A stretch of 41,359 bases of DNA. Source: Pseudomonadota bacterium. GTDB taxonomy: Bacteria; Pseudomonadota; Gammaproteobacteria; Steroidobacterales; Steroidobacteraceae. This document shows, in pieces, positions 16,354 to 23,534 of the stretch. The stretch's first letter is position 1, and the number at the start of each line of letters is the position of its first letter. The position numbers were made by a program, and so were the translations under genes. The stretch is taken from contig JAJZDX010000004.1 in NCBI GenBank assembly GCA_021805865.1, positions 149,558-190,916 on the forward strand, written 5' to 3'. The notes beneath the pieces were generated by a model. The model was not told the DNA's origin. It did not search any database and saw only the letters and a program-made list of their open reading frames with translations.

Positions 16354-17550
16354 ATGAAGGCGGGCAGCTGGTGGTCTGTGGGTCTGATCTACGTGTATGG
16401 CGTCATCGGTGCCGCAGAGATCAGCCAGGTGCTTCCTATTCAGGGCGATTTCATTCACGCGCTGCACACCGGCCCCGCAAGCTTTGCCCTGTTTGTCGCG
16501 CTGCTCACGGTGCCGACCGCGCTGTTGTCCACCATCGCGGGGGGCTTGATCGATCGCATCGGTGCACGCGAAGCGCTGATCGCCAGTTGCGCGATCGGAG
16601 CGGTGGCCAATTGCTGCTATCTCTTCACCAACACGGTGGCCGATTTCGAGGTCATCCGCGTCTTCGAAGGCATTTCTCTGATCGGGTTTTTTGCCGGCGC
16701 GCCGGCTCTGATCATGGCGAGCACCTCCGGCAGGCGGCGGTTGAGCGCCATGGCCGTCTGGTCGACCTACACGCCCGTAGGATTTTCCCTGGGCCTGGTC
16801 GTTGGCGGCATGTTTGCGGGCAGCAGCAGCTGGAAATACGGATTTCTGGCCTATGCCGTCATTTTTTTCCTGTGTGGCACGGCAGCCTTCCTCCTGCCGC
16901 GCCCACCACAGACGGCCAGGAAGCCCGACCGCTCCTTCGCGGCGGCCGTGGCCGATATCCTGTCGGGCTATGCACAGATGGGCCCCCTTCGCGTGTCGTT
17001 GGCATTCGGTCTGATGGCGTTTGTCGGTCTGGGCACCAGCACCGTCTTCCCGTCCTTGTTCGCGAATGCGCACGGCATTTCGCTCGCGCGGGCATCGAAC
17101 ATCCTTGCCGTTGCGAATCTCGCAAACGTCGCCGGCGGACTTGGCGTCGGCATATTGCTGTCGCGAGGTGTGCCAGTGCGCCTGCTCTTCGTTGCCCTTG
17201 CGATAATCGGTTCGGCGTCCGGCATTGGTCTTTACGCGCCCGGGATGTCCGCCGGGTTCGACCTCGTGATGCTGTGTGTCTGGCTGATGGCCTCGGGCGC
17301 CGGGGCGTCGGCGGTTCTTGCCGCTCTTCCAACGGTCGTGGCGTCGCCGGAAAGAGGTGCCGCCGCGGCGGGTCTGCTCAGCCAGATCGCGGCGGCCACA
17401 AGCATCATCACGCCGATCATCTTCCTCATGATCGAAACGCGCGGGCAGTGGGGCTTTCTGGCTGGCCTTGTCGTTCTCGGCTGGATGGCCAGCGCCTTGA
17501 TCATCCCGACAGCCGAGCGCCACGTCAACCCCAATGTCACCTACTCATGA
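16354..17550 (+). CDS. MFS transporter
   Basis: This 398-residue polytopic inner-membrane protein has about twelve hydrophobic segments and the MFS loop GGLIDRIGAREALIASC between helices 2 and 3, a variant of the GxxxDRxGRR motif. A charged central loop (PPQTARKPDRSF) separates the two halves. ATG at 16354 is chosen because GGAGGG lies about nine bases upstream and because the preceding reading frame is only a shadow of the SDR gene. As the last gene of the receptor operon it most likely moves the substrate from periplasm to cytosol, or exports an intermediate. The substrate class is not evident. Confidence 0.87.
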   Translation: MKAGSWWSVGLIYVYGVIGAAEISQVLPIQGDFIHALHTGPASFALFVALLTVPTALLSTIAGGLIDRIGAREALIASCAIGAVANCCYLFTNTVADFEVIRVFEGISLIGFFAGAPALIMASTSGRRRLSAMAVWSTYTPVGFSLGLVVGGMFAGSSSWKYGFLAYAVIFFLCGTAAFLLPRPPQTARKPDRSFAAAVADILSGYAQMGPLRVSLAFGLMAFVGLGTSTVFPSLFANAHGISLARASNILAVANLANVAGGLGVGILLSRGVPVRLLFVALAIIGSASGIGLYAPGMSAGFDLVMLCVWLMASGAGASAVLAALPTVVASPERGAAAAGLLSQIAAATSIITPIIFLMIETRGQWGFLAGLVVLGWMASALIIPTAERHVNPNVTYS

Positions 17551-17574
17551 CAGAGGATGCGCCCGGTAAGTAGG

Positions 17575-17599
17575 CCCCCGGGGGGGGAATCGCACCCCC
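17575..17599 (+). terminator. possible hairpin after the MFS gene
   Basis: A C5-G8 tract followed by AATCGCA and C5 can pair as GGGGG/CCCCC 25-50 bases beyond the MFS stop. It has no T-run, so factor-independent termination is doubtful. The G-run may also be a sequencing-prone site. Confidence 0.3.
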
Positions 17600-17639
17600 A
17601 GCCCCTTGCAGGCAGGGTCGAGGACTGGCGTGCCGGCTC

Positions 17640-17965
17640 AGATCGAAGTTTGCGTTCGCTGTGATCGCGTCCTTTTGTTTGCGAGTGCCTCTGTATCTCG
17701 ACCATGCCACGCCTCCGGTCCCCGCCTCGTCAAACGTAGCGGGCGGATTTCCCGCACTGGGCTTTCCTGTCGGGTTCGTGTCAAAGGTATCGGACCTGTC
17801 GAGCAGCGCTCGGTTAAGCTTTCAGTCTCGGAGGATGTCCGTGTAACCCGATGGTTCGACGTGCTCTCCGACGTGTCGTATGCAACCGGGGGAATGGCGT
17901 GGGTCTTTCCGAGCGTGACCGACACGCTCTTCCCTCCAGACCAGCCTTTCCTGGTCACTTCCGCT
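17640..17965 (-). mobile_element. decayed group II intron-like sequence, no reverse transcriptase
   Basis: Read on the minus strand, this stretch contains CCGAGACTGAAAGCTTAACC, then GTGCGGGAAATCCGCCCGCT followed by ACGTTTGACGAGG, then GAGGCACTCGCAAAC. These phrases recall the non-coding sequence that flanks bacterial group II intron reverse transcriptase genes; GTGCGGGAAATCCGC resembles a domain V hairpin with a GAAA loop. No reverse transcriptase frame remains. Neither strand has a recognisable protein here, although a 106-codon minus-strand frame and a 167-codon plus-strand frame are open. Identification is from memory of such sequences and needs a covariance-model search. Confidence 0.35.
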
Positions 17966-18052
17966 TTGTTACCTGCACGACCATTGCGATTGCTACCGGC
18001 TGCAGAGACAGTTGCCGGGTGGGTCTATCCCCCACTGAAAGAGCGCACGTTT

Positions 18053-18337
18053 TCACCGCGCACGGGAATCGAGGCTGGCATGGGCCCGGGCCTGCAGGTA
18101 TTCGGGTGAGTCGGCAGGCCGTTTGCCCCCATTCTTGACCTCGACGAGAACCCACGCCTTGCGATCCCCCGCGACCACGGAATCGACTTCGCGCTTTGGC
18201 TTGTCGCGCAGGTAGCGAAGCTCGAACGTCCCAAGCCCCGGGCAGGTCCACCCCTCCACGGCTTTCAAGAGGTGGCATGCGACGGATGTCTCCGTACGTG
18301 CTCCGGTGTCTTCGATACCCGACCAACCGCGCAGGAA
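18053..18337 (-). pseudogene. C-terminal remnant of a DUF4143-type AAA ATPase
   Basis: About 90 residues match the end of the large family of prophage- and island-borne ATPases with a DUF4143 C-terminal domain. WSGIEDTGARTETSVACHLL corresponds to the usual helical segment with the invariant His-Leu-Leu. FELRYLRDKPKREVD then AWVLVEVKNGG corresponds to the nuclease-like Asp...Glu-x-Lys strand pair. The Walker A/B half is absent: upstream frames (18338-18547) contain no ATPase motifs. The final residues are also missing, since the frame closes soon after SPEYLQARAH. Such proteins are often linked to toxin-antitoxin-like or mobile loci. This copy is almost certainly dead and marks old recombination beside the accessory operon. 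Confidence 0.65.
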
Positions 18338-18547
18338 CCACTCGAGGCACCAGTCCCGGATCCGTTTGAATGAGCGCGCCGCGGTTCCCACGCGGCGCTC
18401 TCGCTGCGTCCGGGACCGCTCACACATGCCCTCTCAATGTCCTCGAGCCCTTTCAGCGCTTCTTCGACGCGCTCAACCGGCGCGAATTCCATCTTCAGCG
18501 GCCTCTGATCGGAACGGACTGGGCAATGCCGGTGTTCAGACGGCTGT

Positions 18548-19321
18548 TCACGAATTCCCCGCTCCGGCCGACGCCGCGGCGAGCGCCGCCTCGAGCCCCT
18601 CCGGGGAGGCCCTCAGGGCCTCGAGCGCCTCCCGGTCCCACTGACGGGCGATGCGGCCCTCGAGCAACAGCGCCGCGCGGTCCGAGTACCGCTCCACCAG
18701 ATCGAGCGAATGCGTCGCGAGCAGCACCGCGCATGCGCCGCCGGACACCCGCGCGCGCAGATGTTGCTTCAGCACGAGAGCGCTCGCCGGATCGAGTCCG
18801 TTGAAGGCCTCATCGAGCACCACGAGCGCCGGATCACCGAGCAGGGACAGCAGCACGGCGAGCTTCTGCCGGGTGCCGGAGGAATACGAGTCGACGAAGC
18901 GATCGAGCAGGGGCGCAAGGGCGAACGCATCCATCAGCGCGAGCACCTCGGCGCCGATCTGCGCGAGGCCCTTGGCGGCGGCGTAGATCTCCAGGCACTG
19001 CCGTCCCGTCAGCAGCCCGGGCAGCCGCTCCGGCGCGCAGCCGAACCCCAGCACGCGCTTGGCGCCGCGCGGATCCTCCCGCAGCGAGCGCCCCCCGATC
19101 CAGATCCGCCCGGCGGTGGGCGCGAGGATGCCGCCGATGCAGTGCAGCAGCGTCGTCTTGCCGGTGCCGTTCGGCCCCAGGAGCGCGAGCCACTCTCCGC
19201 GCTCGAGATCAAGATCGATATCCGCCAGCACGGGGTGCCTGGCGTAGCCTGCGTGCAGCCCGCGTATGCGCAGAGCCCGCGAATCCTCCTTGCCGATCCC
19301 CTCGCATGACGGCGGGCTCAC
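18548..19321 (-). CDS. ABC transporter ATP-binding protein
   Basis: This 257-residue nucleotide-binding subunit has Walker A GPNGTGKTT, a Q-loop region around FGCAPERLPG, the signature YSSGTRQKL (a variant of LSGGQ), Walker B LVVLDEAF and the switch His in LATHS. The variant signature and size resemble subunits of ABC-2 or CcmA-type exporters. It follows the membrane-protein gene by seven bases with a GTG start, and together they follow lpd by 19 bases, so it is probably at the end of the pyruvate dehydrogenase transcript. Substrate unknown. Confidence 0.85.
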   Translation of the reverse strand: MSPPSCEGIGKEDSRALRIRGLHAGYARHPVLADIDLDLERGEWLALLGPNGTGKTTLLHCIGGILAPTAGRIWIGGRSLREDPRGAKRVLGFGCAPERLPGLLTGRQCLEIYAAAKGLAQIGAEVLALMDAFALAPLLDRFVDSYSSGTRQKLAVLLSLLGDPALVVLDEAFNGLDPASALVLKQHLRARVSGGACAVLLATHSLDLVERYSDRAALLLEGRIARQWDREALEALRASPEGLEAALAAASAGAGNS

Positions 19322-19328
19322 GGTGATG

Positions 19329-20363
19329 TCAGGATCCGCGAGCCGCGGCGCCGAGCCCCGCCCGCCTGCACGCCAGCGCGCAACAAAGCGCGGTCAACGC
19401 CCAGGAGGTGAGGAGGATCGCCGCGCACAGCGGTATGCCGATCCGAAACGCCCACGGCAGACCGATCAGGCGCGCGAGCAGCACCATCACGAGACAGCCG
19501 GCCATCTGCTTGAGCAGGACCCGCCGCTCGAGCGCGAGCGCGAAGCTGCATCGCGCGACGCCCGTTGGCGCGAGCCACCGCGCCGCCTCGAACGCCACCC
19601 GGGTGGCGGCAAGGGAAAGCAACACGATGCTGTATGCCGCCATGCAGGCCGCGAGCACTACCAGAGCCAGCTGGCCCGAGGTGCCAAGCGGCAGGCACAG
19701 CGCCGCCAGCAGCGAGACCCGAGAGAGCGATTTGGGCCGGCTGAAGATCCGCCCCCGGGCGAGGGGCCAATACGACAGCGGGCGCAGGGACGGCGCCTCG
19801 GCCCAGCAGGCTCGCGCGGGGCGCTGGGTCGCGTATTGAGATCCCTCGGCGCCGAGACCCAGGGCGCGTGAGACGATCGCGCCCACCGCGAGCCCGGCGA
19901 GCGCCCCGAGGGCGGAAGCCGCGATGAGATGCGCCGCAGCGAGGGCTTCGATCCGGCCGCCGAGCCAGGCGAGCCCCGCCAGGGCGAGGAGCGGGAACAG
20001 CCGCAGCAGCGCGCCGAGCGCCCGCGGCGGCACCGGGGCGGACACCGGCAGGGCCGCCAGCCACGAGGCGCACGTGCGGGCATGGAGGCGGCTCTTGCGC
20101 CGCACGAGGGGCAGGGCGAAGAAGCTTGCGCTGATCGTGCCGGTGAGCACCTCATGATCGGCGAACCACCCGAGCACTGCGCCCACCGCCGGGAGCCCGA
20201 GCACCGCCCAGCAGGCGCCGATGAGCAGTGCGGCGATGCTCCCCGTCCGCGCGCGGCTTCGCCGCAAGACGTTGCGCAAGCCCAGCAAGGCGGCGAGCAC
20301 CGCGGGCTGGCGGCCCGCAAGCGAGCGCGGCAGGCCGGGCGGAAAAGGACGCAGCTCCTGCAC
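19329..20363 (-). CDS. integral membrane protein, probable ABC permease partner
   Basis: This 344-residue hydrophobic protein is rich in Ala and Leu. It has about eight to ten likely membrane segments, for example AALLIGACWAVLGLPAVGAV near the N-terminus and ILLTSWALTALCCALAC at the C-terminus. No family motif is recognised. The role is inferred from tight linkage (seven bases) to the ATP-binding gene, the usual arrangement for two-gene exporters. It starts at GTG 20363, 19 bases after the lpd stop; no ATG start is available nearby. The middle region (EGSQYATQRPARACW) is polar and probably a cytosolic loop. Confidence 0.65.
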   Translation of the reverse strand: MQELRPFPPGLPRSLAGRQPAVLAALLGLRNVLRRSRARTGSIAALLIGACWAVLGLPAVGAVLGWFADHEVLTGTISASFFALPLVRRKSRLHARTCASWLAALPVSAPVPPRALGALLRLFPLLALAGLAWLGGRIEALAAAHLIAASALGALAGLAVGAIVSRALGLGAEGSQYATQRPARACWAEAPSLRPLSYWPLARGRIFSRPKSLSRVSLLAALCLPLGTSGQLALVVLAACMAAYSIVLLSLAATRVAFEAARWLAPTGVARCSFALALERRVLLKQMAGCLVMVLLARLIGLPWAFRIGIPLCAAILLTSWALTALCCALACRRAGLGAAARGS

Positions 20364-20382
20364 GTTCCGCGTCCGGCTCTGG

Positions 20383-22182
20383 CTACCTTCTGGGAAGGTA
20401 AAGGTCCGTCAGCGTGCCCTCGCAGGCCTCCGCCGCCATCGCGACCGTCTCCGAGAGCGTGGGGTGCGGGTGGATGGTGAGACCGATGTCGGCTGCGTCG
20501 CAGCCGTTCTCGATCGCCAACGCCACCTCGCTGATCAGCTCACCGGCATTCGTGCCCACGATGCCACCGCCGAGCACGCGATGCGTGCCGGGATCGAACA
20601 GGAGCTTCGTCATGCCCTCCTCCCGTGCGAGCGAAAGCGATCGGCCGCTCGCCACCCAGGGGAAGACGCCCTTCTCCACCTTGAGGCCCTTCGCCTTGGC
20701 CTCCGTCTCCGTCAGACCGACCCACGCGATCTCCGGATCGGTGTAGGCCACGGACGGTATGACCCGTGCATCGAAGGCGCTCTTGTGGCCGGCCGCCACT
20801 TCGGCGGCCACCTTGGCTTCGTGCGTCGCCTTGTGCGCGAGCATGGGGGGACCGGCGATATCGCCGATGGCATAGATGTGCGGCACATTGGTGCGCATCT
20901 GCCTGTCCACCGGGATGAAGCCGCGATCCGACACGGTGACGCCCGCGGCCTGCGCGCCGATGAGCTTGCCGTTCGGCGAGCGGCCCACCGCCACGAGCAC
21001 GCGGTCATAGGTCTGCGGCGGTGGCGCCTTCCCGCCTTCGAACGTCACGCGCAGACCCTCGGGCAGCGCCTCGACGCGCACAACCCCGGTGGCGAGGAGA
21101 ATCTGCTCGTAGCGGGAGCGGATCCGCCGCTCGAGCGGGCGTACGAGGTCCGGGTCGCAGCCGGGGATCAGCTGCTCTGTCAGCTCGACGACGCTCACCC
21201 GGGTGCCGAGCGCCGCATACACGCAGGCCATCTCGAGCCCGATGATGCCGCCGCCGATCACCAGCATCCCCCCGGGGAACTCCGGCAACTCGAGCGCGCC
21301 GCTCGAGTCGATGATGCGCGGATCCTGCGGCAGGGCCGGCAGGCGGACGGCCTCCGAGCCGGCGGCGATGATGCACTGCTCGAAGTGGATGCGCTCGGTG
21401 CCCTTCTCCCCCGCGACCTCGAGCAGGTTCGGTCCGATGAGCCGGCCGGTGCCCTGCACCACCTCCACCTTGCGCTGCCTGGCGAGCGCGCCGAGGCCGC
21501 CGGTGAGCTTGCCGACCACCGAGCCCTTCCACCCGCGCAGCTTCGCCCGATCGATCCGCGGGGCGCCGAAGACGATGCCGTGCGCGGCCATCTCCCCGGC
21601 ATCCTCGATCACCTTGGCGGCGTGCAGCAGCGCCTTGGAGGGAATGCAGCCGACATTGAGACAGACGCCGCCCAGCGTGGGCCATCGCTCCACCAGCGTC
21701 ACTTTCAGGCCAAGATCGGCCGCACGGAACGCGGCCGTGTACCCGCCGGGCCCGGCCCCGAGCACCAGCACCTGCGTCGAGCGATCCCATCCTGCCGGAG
21801 GCGCCGCGCCCGAGGCGGGAGCGGATTTCGCAGTGCCCGCAGGCCGCCCGGCGGCGGCAACGGGCGCCGGAGGCGGCGGCGCGGGCCGCTCGGGCGGCTG
21901 TTGCGCGGCATCCGCCGTGGCCGAGCGAGCGCTCCCGGCTCCGGCCTCGACCTCCACCCGCGCGATCAGCGAGCCCTTGGACACCTTGTCGCCGGGCTTC
22001 ATCAGCACCTCGACGATCGTGCCGGCGGCGATCGCCGGAACATCCATCGAGGCCTTGTCGGTTTCCAGGGTCACCAGGGGAGCGTCGACCTCGATCCGCT
22101 CGCCAGGCCGCACCAGCACTTCGACCACGGCCACGTCGCTGAAATTGCCGAGGTCCGGCACCGTGAGGTCGACACGGCTCAC
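20383..22182 (-). CDS. lpdA: dihydrolipoyl dehydrogenase (E3) with N-terminal lipoyl domain
   Basis: This 599-residue E3 component of the pyruvate dehydrogenase complex reoxidises dihydrolipoamide with NAD+. An extra lipoyl domain occupies residues 1-80, with the lipoylated Lys43 in ETDKAS. A Pro/Ala linker follows. The FAD GAGPGG motif lies near 142, the redox disulfide is Cys174/Cys179 (CLNVGC), the NAD site is GGGIIGLE, and the catalytic His573/Glu578 are in HPHPTLSE. Standard E3 is about 470 residues; the lipoyl fusion is known in several proteobacteria. The GTG start overlaps the aceF stop as GTGA. Confidence 0.95.
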   Translation of the reverse strand: MSRVDLTVPDLGNFSDVAVVEVLVRPGERIEVDAPLVTLETDKASMDVPAIAAGTIVEVLMKPGDKVSKGSLIARVEVEAGAGSARSATADAAQQPPERPAPPPPAPVAAAGRPAGTAKSAPASGAAPPAGWDRSTQVLVLGAGPGGYTAAFRAADLGLKVTLVERWPTLGGVCLNVGCIPSKALLHAAKVIEDAGEMAAHGIVFGAPRIDRAKLRGWKGSVVGKLTGGLGALARQRKVEVVQGTGRLIGPNLLEVAGEKGTERIHFEQCIIAAGSEAVRLPALPQDPRIIDSSGALELPEFPGGMLVIGGGIIGLEMACVYAALGTRVSVVELTEQLIPGCDPDLVRPLERRIRSRYEQILLATGVVRVEALPEGLRVTFEGGKAPPPQTYDRVLVAVGRSPNGKLIGAQAAGVTVSDRGFIPVDRQMRTNVPHIYAIGDIAGPPMLAHKATHEAKVAAEVAAGHKSAFDARVIPSVAYTDPEIAWVGLTETEAKAKGLKVEKGVFPWVASGRSLSLAREEGMTKLLFDPGTHRVLGGGIVGTNAGELISEVALAIENGCDAADIGLTIHPHPTLSETVAMAAEACEGTLTDLYLPRR

Positions 22183-23516
22183 GGCACGGCCTCGATGAGC
22201 GAGTGCGGATCGGCGAGCGTCTTGGCGAGGAAGGTGGTGAAGCGGGCCGCCGCCGCTCCGTCGATGACCCGGTGGTCATAGGAGAGCGACAGCGGCAGCA
22301 TCAGGCGCGGCACGAACGTGCCCTCGCGATACACCGGTTTGTACGCCGAGCGCGAGACGCCGAGGATCGCGACCTCCGGGGCGTTGATGATGGGCGTGAA
22401 GGCGGTGCCGCCGATGCCCCCGAGGCTGGAGATGGTGAAGCTCCCTCCCTGCATCTGCGCCCCCGAGAGCTTGCCGCCGCGGGCCGCCTCGGACAGCTCC
22501 CCGAGCTGGCGGGCGATCTCGTAGATGTCCTTGCGGTCGGCCTCGCGTACCACCGGCACCATCAGGCCGTTCGGCGTATCGGCGGCGAAACCGACGTGGA
22601 CGTACTTCTTCAGGACGAGGTTGGCGCCGGAGGCATCGAGCGAGGCGTTGAATGTCGGGAACGCCTGCAGCGCCTTGATACAGGCGCGCACGATGAAGGC
22701 GAGCGGCGTGAGCTTGATGCCCTGCGCGGCGGCGGCATCCTTCAGCTTGACGCGAAGCGCCTCGAGGTCGGTGATATCCGCCTCATCGAACTGTGTGACG
22801 TGCGGGATATTGACCCAGCTGGCGTGCAGCCTGGGACCTGCGATGCGCTGGATCCTCGAGAGCGGTCGGGTCTCGATGGGGCCGAAGGCGGCGAAGTCGA
22901 CCGCCGGTACGGCCGGCAGCGCGCCCGCTCCCGCGGGTGCGCCCGGGGAGGCGGGGAGCAGGCCCTTGACGAACGTCTTGACGTCATCGTGGGTGATGCG
23001 GTCCTTGAAGCCGCTTCCCTTGACGCGGGAGAGATCGACGCCGAGCTCGCGGGCGAACTTGCGCACGCTGGGGCCGGCATGGGCACGCGAGAAACCCGGC
23101 TCGTCGATCGGCGGCATGTCCGTGCGCGGCGCGGGGGCCGGCACCGCGGCGGGCGCAGGCGCCGAAGGCGTGGGGACTTCCGCCTGCGCGGGCCGTGGCG
23201 CGCTCGGGGCCGGCGCGCTCTGCCGCGGCGCAGCGGGGGCGCTCTCGGGAGAAGCCGCCGTGCCGGCGACGGGACGCACGGTGGCCACCAGATCGCCCGA
23301 GGAGACCGTGCCGCCCTTGTCCACATGGAGCTTCTCGATCACGCCGGCGACGGTCGAGGGGACATCCATGGTGGCCTTCTCGGTCTCCAGCGTGATGAGG
23401 GGAGCCTCCGGCTCGATGCTCTCGCCGACTTTGACGAGCACGTCGATCACGGCAACGTCTTTGAAGTTGCCCAGATCGGGCACGTGCACTTGCACGAGGC
23501 TCTCTGCCGCGCTCAT
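22179..23516 (-). CDS. aceF: pyruvate dehydrogenase E2, dihydrolipoyllysine acetyltransferase
   Basis: This 445-residue E2 transfers the acetyl group to CoA and forms the complex core. It has one lipoyl domain (Lys47 in ETEKAT), a long Ala/Pro linker, a peripheral subunit-binding domain (ARELGVDLSRVKGSG) and the catalytic domain with the active-site SYDHRVIDG near the C-terminus. E. coli AceF has three lipoyl domains. Here the second lipoyl domain of the operon sits on E3 instead. ATG at 23516 has GGAAGG eight bases upstream; ATG at 23522 is too close to it. The gap from aceE is 18 bases. Confidence 0.95.
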   Translation of the reverse strand: MSAAESLVQVHVPDLGNFKDVAVIDVLVKVGESIEPEAPLITLETEKATMDVPSTVAGVIEKLHVDKGGTVSSGDLVATVRPVAGTAASPESAPAAPRQSAPAPSAPRPAQAEVPTPSAPAPAAVPAPAPRTDMPPIDEPGFSRAHAGPSVRKFARELGVDLSRVKGSGFKDRITHDDVKTFVKGLLPASPGAPAGAGALPAVPAVDFAAFGPIETRPLSRIQRIAGPRLHASWVNIPHVTQFDEADITDLEALRVKLKDAAAAQGIKLTPLAFIVRACIKALQAFPTFNASLDASGANLVLKKYVHVGFAADTPNGLMVPVVREADRKDIYEIARQLGELSEAARGGKLSGAQMQGGSFTISSLGGIGGTAFTPIINAPEVAILGVSRSAYKPVYREGTFVPRLMLPLSLSYDHRVIDGAAAARFTTFLAKTLADPHSLIEAVP

Positions 23517-23534
23517 TGGCATCGCCTTCCGATG

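Noticed and set aside
17606..18109. 167-codon plus-strand frame after the MFS gene
   Set aside because: It overlaps sequence better explained as minus-strand intron-like and DUF4143 remnants and has no family signature.
20221..22281. 686-codon plus-strand frame opposite lpd
   Set aside because: Antisense shadow of lpd, whose FAD, disulfide and His-Glu motifs are all on the minus strand.
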